A stretch of 64,000 nucleotides of DNA from Mauremys mutica (Eukaryota; Chordata; Testudines; Geoemydidae): the NCBI RefSeq assembly GCF_020497125.1, contig NC_059082.1:54334524-54398523 (forward strand), in the 5' to 3' direction. This document shows, one piece after another, positions 53,128-64,000 of this stretch. Position 1 is the first letter of the stretch, and each line of letters opens with the position of its first letter. A program made the position numbers and the translations under genes. The notes under the pieces are model-generated. The model ran no database searches and was not told where the DNA came from. It saw only the letters and a list, made by a program, of their open reading frames with translations.

Positions 53128-53680
53128 GGCTCAGAACAATTGTCTGTCAAGCCCAGCATCCTGTCTCCAGCATGACTTCATGGGGAATGTACAGAACAGG
53201 GCAGTTGAAGTGATTGACCCTGTCTTCCCCTTCTGGCTTTTGGCAGTTAGAGGTTCAAGGTTGCCCGAGCATGGTGGTATATCCTTGACCATTTTGGCTA
53301 GTAGCTATCGATAGACCTATCCTCTGGGAACTTATGTCGTTATTTTTTTTGAACGGTTAAGTTTTGGCCATCACAACATCCCATAGCAAGGAGTTCCACA
53401 GGTTAATATTGTGTTCCATTGGGTGGAAAAAAGTACTTCCTCCTCTTTGTATTAAAACTGATGCCTATTAATTTCATCAGCTGGCCTCTGGCTTTTGTAT
53501 TGTGGGAAAGGGTAAATGACACTTCTCTAGTCACTCTTCTCACATCATTTTGTGATTTTTTTTTTGATTTTTTTTTTTGGTAGACCTCTGTCATGTCCCA
53601 TCCCGCCCTCCACCCCCTTAGTCCTTTTCTAGGCTGAACAGCTGTCATCCTTTTAAAGGGCGAGACCTTGCCTTCCAGCA
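53128..53680 (-). mobile_element. degenerate CR1 LINE 3' fragment
   Basis: In minus sense it carries the CR1 tail (complement of tactggctcagaacaattgt) and the preceding 3' coding remnant (complement of ccatagcaaggagttccaca). Diverged, with a T-rich insertion at 53550. Confidence 0.7.
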
Positions 53681-54367
53681 GCCAGAACAGGAATGGATTT
53701 GTCAGCTGTTTGATAACCAGAGACTGGTACCAAAGATACAGGCCCCTAGCATGGTCCAGGGGTAGCACCTTGGTACGAATTTAAGCATCCTGGCCCATTC
53801 TCAGCAGTCGCGGATGGCAGGAGTACAGGGCATCTCACAAGGTGTTGTGCACGGAGGCTAGGGCCGGGGCAGATATTCTTTTCATGTTGGCCTGTGGGTG
53901 GTAGGTTTCCGCTAAAGTCACTTGGCCTTGGGATTTGATACAAACTTTGGGGCCTGTCAGGACTGTAGCTTTGGGCTGCCTGTGATAGAAGCCCGCTAGC
54001 AAATGAAATATGGGCATCGTTACTTTTTCAGCTCGTATTTCAGCAATGGTAACACACTTTCCTGTAAAAATCATACGATTTCATAACTGCAGCTTTGCAA
54101 GGCAATTGCCATTCTCCTGCCATACCCATTCAGCATCTGACTAGGAACTCTAACTTAGCCTGAGTTTACAGGAAGGGCCCTGACGACTGAATCTTTATCT
54201 TGTCTCTCATAGACTCCACCAGTCTGTATGATGTCTGTGTGGTCATTCAAATTGGTGTATGGGACCACAGCTTCTTTTTAATGTTCTGCGTGATCCAGAG
54301 CCAGGCTGTTGGCATGTGATGCTACCGAGGATAAGGAAAGGAAATAATTCATGTCCTGTGACCCTTC

Positions 54368-54392
54368 TCTGGAAATAAAAAAAAAAAAAAAC
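54368..54392. repeat. A-rich run
   Basis: About 15 consecutive A after GGAAATA; may mark the end of an unrecognised retroposon. Confidence 0.5.
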
Positions 54393-56108
54393 CCTTCCAG
54401 TAACATTTCCCAGGCAGTGGCCTAGTTTACTCATCAACAACAGAAGTTGAGTCAAATGCTTCTTGTTTGTGGTTCTTCAAAGCAAAGTTGGGAGCCTATA
54501 AAAAGTTTGCTGTGTAAACAGTCGTAGTGTTTGTTCTGTCAATGTTTTTGTTCATTAGTTCTGATTGAAGTCATGCCATTATTCACAGGCAGAGATTGCT
54601 TCATGGCTAGTCAGCCTGGAAGGTAGAACACGGGTAGGGTACCTACCATGCATGGTGCATATAATATAGTTTGGCTGAATATAGGCCATTTACTTCTGCC
54701 TAAATTGAATCTTGTGGATTCTGATTGTTGAGGGTTGTAACCCGTCTGCAGAGCGTAGGCCTCGCTAGTCTGCTCCCGGGTGAGTCAGTCCTTGCCAGGC
54801 AAGATGCTACTAGCTGTGTTGGTCTCCTTGCCAAGCAATACCACACTGGTTCAACTGTACTGTAATAGTGGGCCCTTTGTCATTGCTCATATGTCACCAT
54901 AGACTGACCCCTGCAGCACGGCCAGTAGGGTAGGAAATTATTTTTGTGTGCTATTTACTGTATATTATAAACTTTAGCCAAACTTTTCTTTCCAATTAAA
55001 ATTGTTACTCTGGGTTTGCTACAGGCCCTTTCAGAGAGGTTGTTTTCATAGCAATCAGCCGTTGGACCATGTCCCAGAATGATGTCGCCTGAGTCAGCTC
55101 TTTCTAGAACTTGCAATTAGAAATGAATGAACTGGCCACTCCGCTAGAAACTAGCAGCACCTTACTTGGCAAAATCAGCCAACTTCAGAAGACTGTGTAG
55201 TGAGTGTCTTTGTACCACTGAGCTGTGGCAGGAACTATCCCAGCTCTTCAGAGATGGTTACCAGGTGCAGTTGCTACAGTTATAAGGTACCACCCAACAC
55301 TTCCTATGCAAGCCTATTTTAAACATGCTACAGAGAAAACATTAAAAAGCCTACCTGCATGCTAATCACCTTCCCAGGGATCAGCCCAACCCCAGCACGG
55401 GCTCTGATAGGAACCGTCCATCAAACCCCCACTGAAGGGAGATTCCTTAAGGTTACCTGTTCATCACAGCTTCAGCTCAGAACAAGCCCAAAGTTTTATG
55501 AGGCCTCCATAGGGCCCAGTCCTTCCTACCCTTCCCTAAGGACTGGTGCTCTGTGGAGCAGAAGGCCTGTCCCTTTGCAGAAGGCCCTGAGCCAGTTTAA
55601 CACCAGGCTATTTATCCAAGAGTCCTTTGTTTGTGGGTTGGTCCGTGGAGAATCCAGTGTGAACCAGTATATGCACCTTTCCTGGGGGTGGCTTCAGAGG
55701 GCTGGTAAGCAGGGAAATCACATTAGTATCCCCATCCCTGCTAGAGACGGCACATCCAGTGCCACAATAACACACACAGCGCAAACCCCAACTTAATTCC
55801 ATAAGGTTTGCCTAGGATATTACAGAATAGTGTCAGTCTTTTGCAGTAACAACCAGTGGTGACATCATACCATCCAAGTCGGTCATATTTGCTCTCCCCC
55901 ACCTCTCTTGCAAACCTCTGTCCACATGCTGTTCAGGCTGATGGAAAAAGTCCAGTCTGGGCTTAGCACCACTCTAAGCATTACACTGCGCCTAGGCTAA
56001 CCCAGAGGAGAATTCTTCTTCAGAGGGATCCTTTGGCCTTGGAGCCCCAAATGCTGAAGGATCTTCTCTCAATCTTCATCTGGCCAACGTGCCAGCTTTC
56101 AGTTTACG

Positions 56109-56354
56109 GGTTCACGTGCCAGTCATACATTTTAATGTTTTTAGAAGGTTTCTTTCTAGAAGTCTATAATATAGAACTAAACTACTGTTGTATGTAAAGT
56201 AAATAAGGTTTTTAAAATGTTTAAGAAACTTCATTTAAAATTAAATTAAAATGCGCGCGCGCGCACACACCCACCCCCCGGACTGGTGGCCAGGACCCGG
56301 GCAGTGTGAGTGCCACTGAAAATCAGCTCGAATGCCGCAGGTTGCCTACCCCTG
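56109..56354. mobile_element. hAT fragment, inverted copy of the 51915 family
   Basis: Inverse orientation of the 51915 element (complementary TTAAGAAACTTCATTTAAAA core and GGTTGCCTACCCCTG end), lacking its other terminus. Contains a (GC)n/(CA)n run at 56252-56272. Confidence 0.8.
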
Positions 56355-56394
56355 GCATAGTCTTTCTAACCTCCGCTAAAGCCCCCTCTCCTTT

Positions 56395-56490
56395 ACACTG
56401 TAAGCTCTTTAAGGCAAGGATTGCGTTGCCCTCTCTCTGTTCAGCACCTAGCCCAACAAGGCCTCAGTCCAGATCAGGGGCCTCTAGGTG
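56395..56490 (+). repeat. dispersed old repeat, second copy
   Basis: The stretch from actgtaagctctttaaggca through ttcagcacctagcccaacaa matches the repeat at 2565-2690. Confidence 0.55.
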
Positions 56491-57375
56491 TGACACTGAT
56501 GTAAATGCTGCCCACATGCAGCCCAGCATGTTTGTTCCAAAGTCAAGCACTTAAAATGCCATATTTATGGCTGCCTTTGCAACCTGAGTTCTGTTCCCTG
56601 GGGGAGTCTAGCCTGTGCACTGAGTGAGGCAGGAGTTCTGTTAAAGACAAAATAGTATGTGATCATGTAACTAAAGACAGTCATAATGCATACATAGTGG
56701 TGGGGGAGTGTCAAATTAAAGCTACATGAACAACCTTTGTTAAAAGTAGATCTTGCATAACTTCTCTTCCTTTAAAAGAAAAGCGTTAAAAACTAACAAC
56801 CTCCCCCATCAAGCATCAGCAGCAGGTTTGATCTACAGGACTGACTATATTAGCAACCTTTTCCTGCTGGTAGCTGTCCCTGGGCTGGGCTGCTGGTGCC
56901 ATGTGCTGGGTCTAGGGGAGCCCCCAGCCTGTCGTTCTTTCTCCCCTCTGGGAGGTGGAGGGGAGTTGCTGCCCCATGTGATGCCCCTGGTGGAAAGAGA
57001 GAATGGGCTGCTGGGAAGATGTGCCGAGTCCAGGGAGGCATGTGGGAGGCCAAGTCCAGGGAGGCATGTGGGAGGCCCAGCTCTCTCTTCTCCCCTCCCA
57101 CTGCTACAGCTCCCAGATTCCAGCGTAGTGGTGGCGTGGGCCCAGCTGTAGAATGTTCACATTCAGTTATTTTGGTAGGTTGCCAACATTTCCCTGGGGA
57201 AGCAAGCGAGAGAAGGAAAGAGTGACTTCAGTTCGTATCAGTGAGCACAGTGTCTGTCTCAGCCAAACCCAATGGAATCAAGAGAGAAAGGAAAAGCACT
57301 TCTGTAGCCTAGGGATTTTCTTCCAGCCAAATTTCAGTTTAAATACAGTTCAATTTATATCCTGGAAAGCAGGGA

Positions 57376-57475
57376 CTTGAAAAGGATTTAGAGGTCATGG
57401 CGGACAAGCAGCTCAACAGGCACTCCCATTGTGATGCTGTGGCAAAAAGGGCTAAGGGGATCCTTGGAGGAGGGG
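57376..57475 (+). mobile_element. CR1 ORF2 C-terminal fragment
   Basis: Reads DLEVMADKQLNRHSHCDAVA-like across the fragment, the late ORF2 block of CR1. Truncated at both sides. Confidence 0.6.
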
Positions 57476-58235
57476 TAGATAAAAATTGACTTAAACACTG
57501 AATACTTTTCCTTTTAAGTAACCTGATTAAAATTAAATTTGAAATTGACAGCTGGTTTTAAGGACTACACTTCACTCTGTTAAAATCATTTAAATAAAAG
57601 TCAGAGTCCCCAAATTTTAATTTAGTAAATGGTGCTGCTTTTTTAATTGTTTACTGGTTCCCAGGGAAACCATCTCATTTTCTTTGTCAACTCAGGCTTT
57701 ATAAATGTCACGTTCTACTGATGTATATCAATTAATTTGTCTGTAGAATGGAGAAATTCTGGTATTTACATTTTTCCAAATGGAAATGACTGTCAGTTTC
57801 TATTGCCCAGAAAAACTTTTGCCTGAATTGCTTTTGGTTTCAGTTTAGCTAGCAACTGCAGAGAGCGAACAAGAGCGTCATTTGGACTAGTAGTTCATTA
57901 AGAGCTGGCTAAAAACGAGAGGGAATTGAACTAGCAGGAAAACTTGTTTTCATCTTTCAATGTATGAATACCACCAGGTTGGAGAGGATGAGTGAGATCT
58001 ATTCAGCATAAAAACACGAAGGGCGTGGGGCAGATATTTCAAAGTTATTTAAGCACCAAAACATTTTGAACAAGGTACCTGGTAGGAATATAATTTCTAT
58101 ACTGTATCCTCTTGGTTAACCAAAAGTACCAATTTTTTTTAATAAAGACAACGTTTGGTTTCAATTCAGCATGTTTTAATGGTTAACCACCAATAAAAAT
58201 GCACCTTTCTTTAGGAAAATTAACAAAGTGCAAAT

Positions 58236-58412
58236 AAGAACATAAGAACGGCCATACTGGGTCAGACCAATGGTCCATCTAGCCCAGAGTCCTGTCTTCT
58301 GACAGTGGCCAATGCCAGGTGCCCCAGAGAGAATGAACAGAACAGGTAATCATCAAGTGGTCCATTCCCTGTTGCCCGTTTCCAGCTTCTGGCAAATGAG
58401 GCTAGGGACAAA
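58236..58412 (-). mobile_element. CR1 LINE 3' end
   Basis: Complement of the CR1 tail: aagaacataagaacggccat, actgggtcagaccaatggtc, then ccaggtgccccagagagaat. Only the last 180 bp are present. Confidence 0.9.
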
Positions 58413-58554
58413 ACAAAATTTTAAATTGATTATATAAATTCAGATCTCCTCCTTGAAGACTGAATCATGATTAAAATGGATTTGACTCAATCTGGTCCTG
58501 CAGGTATATAATGAGTAAGAGTATGAACGTGATTTTTACCTCTGTGTATGGCAT

Positions 58555-59745
58555 TGGCCAGACAAATGCTGGAATATTGCTTACAGTCCTGGTGTTTGCA
58601 TTTTTAAAAAGGTGTTGAAAATTGCAGAGGGTGCAGAAAAGAGCCACAAAAATGATTTGAGGTCTGGAGAAAATGTATTACAGTGAGTGACTTACAGCTC
58701 AGTCTGTTTAGTTTATTACCAAAAAACCCTCAAAAAACGGAGCTGGTTGATGATGGTGTGGAAGCACCTTCCTGGGGAGAAAACACCAGGTATTAAAGGG
58801 CTCGTGCATCTAGTGAAGAAAAACGTACCAAGAACTAATGGCTGGAAGCTGAAGCCAGACAAATTTAGATGGAAATAATGGACACATTTTTAACAGGTCT
58901 GACAAAGTTCCTCCTCTGCCTGGGTGAGTCCTGTGCTTATTGGCGGATTTGCTCGCCTCAGAGATCTTCCCCTCTGGTGGAACCCACAGTCCAGGTTAAC
59001 TCCTCCTGTGTCTGATCAGGAGTTGGGAGGTTTGGGGGGAATCTGGGCCCGCCCTCTACTCCGGGTTCCAGCCCAGGGCCCTGTGGATTGCAGCTGTCTA
59101 TAGTGCCTCCTGTAACAGCTACATGGCAGCTACAACTCCCTGGGCTACTTCCCCATGGCCTCCTCCCAACACCTTCTTTATCCTCACCACAGGACCTTCC
59201 TCCTGGTGTCTGATAACACTTGTACTCCTCAGTCCTCCAGCAGCACTCGCACTCTCAGCTCCTTGCGCCTCTTGCTCCTAGCTCCTCACACATGCACCAC
59301 AAACTGAAGTGAGCTCCTTTTTAAACCCAGGTGCCCTGATTAGCCTGCCTTGATTGGCTGCAGGTGTTCTAATCAGCCTGTCTGCCTTAATTGGTTCTAG
59401 CAGGTTCCTGATTACTCTAGTGCAGCCCCTGCTCTGGTCTCTCAGGGAACAGAAAACTACTCATCCAGTGACCAGTATATTTGCCCTCTACCAGACTCCT
59501 GTACCCCACTGGCCTGGGTCTGTCACACAGGATGATTAACCATTGGAAGAAGTGACCAAGGGAAGTGGCAGATTCTCCATCTTTAGATGTCTTCAGATCA
59601 ACATTGGATGCCTTTCTGGAAGAGGCTTTGGTCAAACAAGGTCTTGGGCTCAACACTGGGGTAACTGGGTGAAATTCTGTGCCCTGTGACTTACAGGAAG
59701 TTAGGCTAGATGATCTAATGATCCCTTTTGGCCTTTATCTAGTCA
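58555..59745 (+). mobile_element. CR1 LINE 3' fragment split by a solo LTR
   Basis: The CR1 sequence stops at 58898 and resumes at 59528 with gatgattaaccattggaaga. Reading across the gap restores the normal CR1 order. It ends near aggctagatgatctaatgat. Confidence 0.8.
58899..59527. mobile_element. solo LTR inserted in CR1
   Basis: A 629-bp unit starting TCTGACAAAGTTCCTCC and ending GGGTCTGTCACA, flanked by cagg at 58895-58898 and 59528-59531. No internal retroviral sequence. It is unrelated to the provirus LTR at 18649. The family looks like a reptile ERV/Gypsy LTR; TG at the start has become TC. Confidence 0.8.
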
Positions 59746-60331
59746 TCAAAGGCCTCGACCAGCAATGGAGGTGAGAACTTTTGTAAAAAGGTGACAAACA
59801 TTTCTTGCCGTGGAAAGTGTTAGGCAACTGAAGTACAGGGGTTGCTACTGGCTCCCATGACCTGTGTTTTGGAGCGCCAAATTGAGTAACCATTTGAGAT
59901 GATATAGGGGAATAAGCTAAAACTGGCTAGTCTTGGCTTCCTCCTCAAGTTTATTAAAATATTTTTGCTTGTGATGAGGCTTCTTGTTAAGGTTTCAAAG
60001 GCTTAAATAAATCTAGGCTCAATGACTAGGTGGTACTGGTGTGTGCGTGTGTGTACACATACACACAAAACATATTTTTAATGTATCCTATTTACATTCT
60101 AGAGATACACAAGCCCAGGGCTGGAGGAGTCAGGGCCTGCAGAGTAAACTCTCCTGGTGTGCAGAAGTGCGCTCCTGCTTCAGGTTAACGCTCCAGGCCT
60201 AGTGCCAGTTGGAGCGGTTGTTTAGATCCAGCCTTGTGAGCCACTGCATTGGTTTGGAATCCAGATGGGCAATTGCTTTGCTGTGTCAATATTAGGATCT
60301 CAAGCAGCGCCCTTCGGCGGGGGGGAAGGTA

Positions 60332-60502
60332 GGGCAAGTCTACACAGCAGCAGGGCGTGATTCAAGCTAACATGCTATAAATAGCAGTGGGGATGCTGCG
60401 GCTCGGTTGGAGACTCGTGCTAGCCTTGCAGGTGGGGTGGCTAGTTTAAGTCTGTCGCTCTGGGTTGGGGGGCTTGCTCCCAGCTGCAGTGTAGATGTGC
60501 CC
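60332..60502. mobile_element. Harbinger-like MITE
   Basis: Ends GGGCAAGTCTACAC and GTGTAGATGTGCCC are inverted; flanks gta and tta suggest a 3-bp duplication with one change. 171 bp, non-coding. Confidence 0.65.
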
Positions 60503-60839
60503 TTAGTGGCTGGCAAGGGAGCCTGAGCGTACAGTCTTGCGATCCTGCTAACGAGCTGATTGCATCTTGGTTCCTGTCTGCTTGCAAACATGACCACGTT
60601 GCTTGGAGATTGAAGAGAAGTGAGGGACCTGCTTCTATCTGATAATGTGCATTTTGCGTGGCCAGCACTCTAAACCGACTTTGTCCCCCTCCCAAAGCTC
60701 GCAGAGAGGAGTGAGTTTCGTGGTCTGGGAATCTGAGCACTTTCGTGGTAGCTCCTCCTGGAGTGGGTGTGAATGTTAAAGGAGTCTGGGGAGGGCTGTG
60801 AAGGGAAGCGAGGGTGGCTCTTATGGGAAAGGTAAATTA

Positions 60840-61057
60840 CAGGTCTGTCGCATCTTACGCTGGGGTTATGTTCCGCAGTCAGCGCGTAAAGCAAAAATCG
60901 CGTATAGTCAAAATTACATTGAGTGTAATGGTGGGCGGAATCGCCCGCACTACAGGTACAGTATTAAAATTGTTGTTTTTTTGTGTTTTTTTGTTTTTGC
61001 TGACCATGTAAAGCTGCAATTGCGCATGTTAAATGCCCATAAGATGCGACAGACCTG
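60840..61057. mobile_element. mariner-type MITE with TA target site
   Basis: Inverted ends CAGGTCTGTCGCATCTTA and TAAGATGCGACAGACCTG match perfectly over 18 bp and are flanked by TA at both sides. 218 bp with no coding potential. Confidence 0.88.
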
Positions 61058-62047
61058 TACAGCGGTGGTGGGACAGGTCTGGCCCTAAGTTGGGTCTGAC
61101 GAAACCAGCGCACAAAGAGCTGTTTGTGAAGTCAGGCAGTGCCACTTTCCCAGTGGCCTCTCAAGAGCTCCTCATGCTGCCGCCTTCTAGCCATGGAGAC
61201 TCATCGCCTCACAAGGGATGACTTGACATCTAGCCCTGTGGCGTCATATCCAAACCAGCAGGGCTGCGGGATCTGGAGATGTGGAGTCAGTCTGGGTCCT
61301 GTTTGAGAGCAAGCTCCGTTTTGGCCTAGTTACACTTGTCTGGGCACCTCTCCCCCTTCGGGCCCTCATCTGCCTCTGCTCCTTTTGCAGCCGCTCACTG
61401 TGACCTGGCTGTAAAACGGGCATCGCCTCCTCTGTTCTAAAATGGGATCTTGCATCTCCTCTTCAAATACTTCTGATATAGGCAGGGAGAGCTTGGCCTG
61501 AGACCTTCGGAGAAAGAAGAAAGTGTCTTGTAGCCCCCTGTTCCTGTAGTCTCTGAACACCTCGCTGTCTATACGGGTATCTTTATACTACGAAATTAGG
61601 TTGAATTTATAGAAGTAGATTTTTTAGAAATTAATTTTATACAGTCGATTGTGTGTATCCCCACTTAAAACCATTAACTCGGCAGAGTGCGTCCATGGTA
61701 CCGAGGCTAGCGTCGACTTCCAGAGCATTGCACTGTGGTAGCTATCCTACAGTTCCCTCAGTCTCCGCCACCCATTGGAATTCTGGGTTGAGATCCCAGT
61801 GCCTGATGGGCCGCTCAGCTCACCATCACCGTATGTCTCCTGGGTTCTGGCAGATGTGGCGCTGCATTGCTACACAGCAACAGCTCATTGCCTTTTGGCA
61901 GCAGACGATGCATTACGATTGGTAGCCATCGTCGTCATCTCCTGGGTGCTCTTTTAGCTGACCTCGGTGAGGTCGGTCAGGGGCGCCTGGACATAAATGG
62001 GACTGACTCCAGGTCATTCTCTTTTTAAGTTTCATCTCATGGAGATT

Positions 62048-62827
62048 CAGGGTATGGCTACACTGGCGAGTTGCAGCGCTGGAAAGCCTCCACCAGCGCT
62101 GCAATTAGTAAGTGGCCACACCTGCAGGGCACTTCCAGCGCTGCAACTCCCTGGCTGCAGTGCTGGCCGTACACCTCACTCAGCATGGGGAATAAGGATT
62201 CCAGCGCTGGTGCTGCAGCGCTGGTCATCAAGTGTGGCCACACACCAGCGCTGTGATTGGCCTCCAGGGTATAAGGATGTATCCCAGAATGCTTTTATAA
62301 ATTACTCTTTGTTTTGTTATGCAGCCTCTCTTTGTTTTGTTATGAACGAGCTCCGATTGGAGCTCCGTTGCTTATCTAAAAAACAAACAGAGCTCCTGTT
62401 TGCTGTGATCATCTGTACCTGGCTGTAAACAATCAAATGAGAGGCAGGGAGGGAGTGAAACAGCGGGGAGTCGTGTTGGCTGCAGGCTGTTTGCAATTAA
62501 GAGTTAAGACTAAGGGGTCGGAAACATGTTCTGATTTTTCAATGCAGGAAGCTAAACACACAGTGTTGGCTCCAAAAATCCCCTCTCTCTTTCCCCCTGC
62601 TCCCTGTCACACTAGACCCCACTCCACCCCCCCTCTTTTGAAAAGCACGTTGTGGCCACTTGAATGCTGGGATAGCTGCCCATAATGCATCACTCCCAAC
62701 AGCGCTGCAAATACTGCAAATGTGGCCACACACCAGCGCTGGTAGCTGTGAGTGTGGCCACACACCAGCGCTGGCCCTGCACAGCTGGATGACCAGCGCT
62801 GCAAACCGTAAGTGTAGCCATACCCTG
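62048..62827. mobile_element. CAGGGTATGGCTACACT element nested in the Harbinger
   Basis: Perfect 17-bp inverted ends CAGGGTATGGCTACACT and AGTGTAGCCATACCCTG. Subterminal DNA is packed with CCAGCGCTG words on both strands. No coding region. A target duplication is not visible. Confidence 0.75.
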
Positions 62828-63004
62828 TGTCCTGCCTGCAGTCGTACTGCACCGTCTTCTGGCGAGCACCCAGGAGACGAGGATGGCTAGCAGTCGTACT
62901 GCACCATCTGCTGCCAGCCTAAGATGTATAAGAAAGATGGAGTGGATCAAAACAAGAAAGAGACCAGATTTGTATTCATTTGCTCCCCGCTCCCTCCCTC
63001 TGTG

Positions 63005-63092
63005 AATAGTGGTGGGAGGGGTAGCTCAGTGGTTTGAGCATTGGCCTGCAAAACCCAGGGTTTTGAGTTCAATCCTTTAGGGGGCCATTCTG
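63005..63092 (+). mobile_element. tRNA-derived SINE head (Cry-like)
   Basis: GTAGCTCAGTGGTTTGAGCA carries a pol III A box and GAGTTCAATCC a B box. The sequence matches the tRNA-like head of the turtle Cry SINE. The CR1-type tail is missing. It is not a tRNA gene. Confidence 0.75.
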
Positions 63093-63188
63093 TGTGACAG
63101 TTGTGTGTTTTTCTCCTTGATGCAAACCCATCCCCTTTGTTGATTTTAATTCCCTGTGAGCCAAGTCGCCCCTCCCTCCATCAGAGCA

Positions 63189-64000
63189 ATGGCAGACAAT
63201 CGTTTTGTGCCTTTTTTCAGCACAGATGCCATAAGCATGGAGCCCGCTCAGATCCCCGCAGCAATTATGAGCACTGCAAACACCACACACATTATCTTGC
63301 AGTATATTCAGAACCAGAACCTGCAAAAGCAAAACCAGGCGAGGAGGCGACGGCAGCTCAGTGACAAGAGTGATGAGGACATAGACATGGACACAGACTT
63401 CTCTCAAAGTACGGGCCCTGGCAATGTGGACATCATGGTGTTAATGGGGCAGGTTCATGCTGTGGAACGCCAATTCTGGGCCCGTGAAACAAGCACAGAC
63501 TGGTGGGACCACATAGTGTTGCATGTCTGGGACGATTCCCAGTGGCTGCGAAACTTTCACATGCGTAAGGGCACTTTCATGGAACTTTGTAACTTGCTCT
63601 CCCCTGCCCTGAAGCGCAAGAATGAGAGCAGCCCTCACAGTTGAGAATCGAGTGGCGATAGCCCTGTGGAAGCTTGCAACGCCAGACAGCTACCGGTCAG
63701 TTGGGCATCAATTTGGAGTGGGCAAATCTACTGTGAGGGCTGCTGGGATCCAAGTAGCCAACGCAATCAAAGAGTTGCTGATATCAAGGGTAGTGACTCT
63801 GGGACGTGTGCAGGTCATAGTGGATGGCTCTGCTGCAATGGGATTCCCTAACTGTGGTGGGGCGATAGAACCCATATCCCTATCTTGGCACCGGAGCATC
63901 AAGGCAGCGAGTACATAAACCGAAAGGGGTACTTTTCAATGCTGCTGCAAGCACTGGTGGATCACAAGAGACGTTTCACCAACATCAACATGGGGTGGCA
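63189..64000 (+). pseudogene. HARBI1-like transposase with frameshifts
   Basis: Starts MADNRFVPFFSTDAISMEP. An N-terminal region with HVWDDSQWLRNFHMRKGTF is followed by a frameshift near 63620. An HTH segment (ALWKLATPDSYRSVGHQFGV) follows, then the first catalytic block GFPNCGGAI at about 63850, where bases are lost so that the Asp of GAIDGTH is out of frame. Further transposase sequence (VDH, FTNIN) continues to the window end. Cannot be functional. Confidence 0.85.

Larger units (their letters stand above)
48141..64000 (+). other. CLCN7 intron 1 (partial)
   Basis: From the exon 1 donor to the window end. It holds the mobile elements listed separately. The stretches 49849-50620, 52234-53125, 53690-56100, 57480-58235 and 59750-60330 show nothing I can classify. 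Confidence 0.7.
61575..64000 (+). mobile_element. second PIF/Harbinger element (cut by window edge)
   Basis: Starts GGGTATCTTTATACTACGAA with AATTAGGTTGAATTT subterminal sequence as in reptile Harbingers. The 5' region is interrupted by another inverted-repeat element (62048-62827) and holds a SINE head at 63005-63092. A transposase pseudogene runs to the window edge. Confidence 0.85.

Noticed and set aside
63019..63092. tRNA gene suggested by A and B boxes
   Set aside because: The sequence matches the head of a turtle tRNA-derived SINE, lies inside a Harbinger element and lacks a proper acceptor stem.
48141..64000. Search for CLCN7 exon 2
   Set aside because: No match to the expected FRVGHMSSVELDDE-type sequence was seen; intron 1 seems to continue past the edge.

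Overview
The window is vertebrate nuclear DNA, most likely from a turtle. It has intron-split genes with CpG-rich first exons, many CR1 LINE 3' ends, hAT and PIF/Harbinger transposons with AATTCGA-rich or CAGGG-type termini, a gammaretrovirus-like provirus, and a tRNA-derived SINE head like the turtle Cry family. The species assignment is an inference from repeat types, not from a database match.

Three host genes can be read. (1) ECI1 (mitochondrial enoyl-CoA delta isomerase 1) lies on the minus strand at about 2.1-13.0 kb. Six exons are visible and join in phase; the last exon lies beyond the left edge. (2) PTX4 (pentraxin 4) lies on the plus strand at 28.7-39.0 kb: three exons, 525 codons, complete. 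(3) The first coding exon of CLCN7 (lysosomal ClC-7) lies on the plus strand at 47.9-48.14 kb, and its intron 1 fills the rest of the window. PTX4 followed by CLCN7 in the same orientation matches the mammalian order. ECI1 next to PTX4 does not match the human arrangement as I know it.

The ECI1 introns hold a CR1 3' end, a 1.46-kb hAT element, a 3.8-kb Harbinger element (broken transposase, Myb/SANT-like gene, and a possible third reading frame on the opposite strand) and a 74-bp minisatellite. A second, CTGACACAC-rich array lies just 5' of the ECI1 promoter. Between ECI1 and PTX4 are hAT elements with perfect 8-bp target duplications, a Tigger-like element, and an 8.2-kb provirus on the minus strand (18.65-26.83 kb). 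The provirus has near-identical LTRs, a gag-pol frame interrupted by an MLV-like UAG context plus three further stops, and an open env. PTX4 intron 2 carries two CR1 copies. Between PTX4 and CLCN7 are a short hAT element, an internally deleted CR1 with ORF1 esterase and RT pieces, and a Ty3/Gypsy gag fragment. CLCN7 intron 1 holds several hAT elements, a palindromic element, CR1 pieces with a solo LTR inserted in one, a mariner-type MITE, and at the right edge a second Harbinger element that contains another inverted-repeat element and a SINE head.

No operons, CRISPR arrays or prokaryotic features were found. Exon limits come from reading splice sites and phases by eye and could be off by a base or two.
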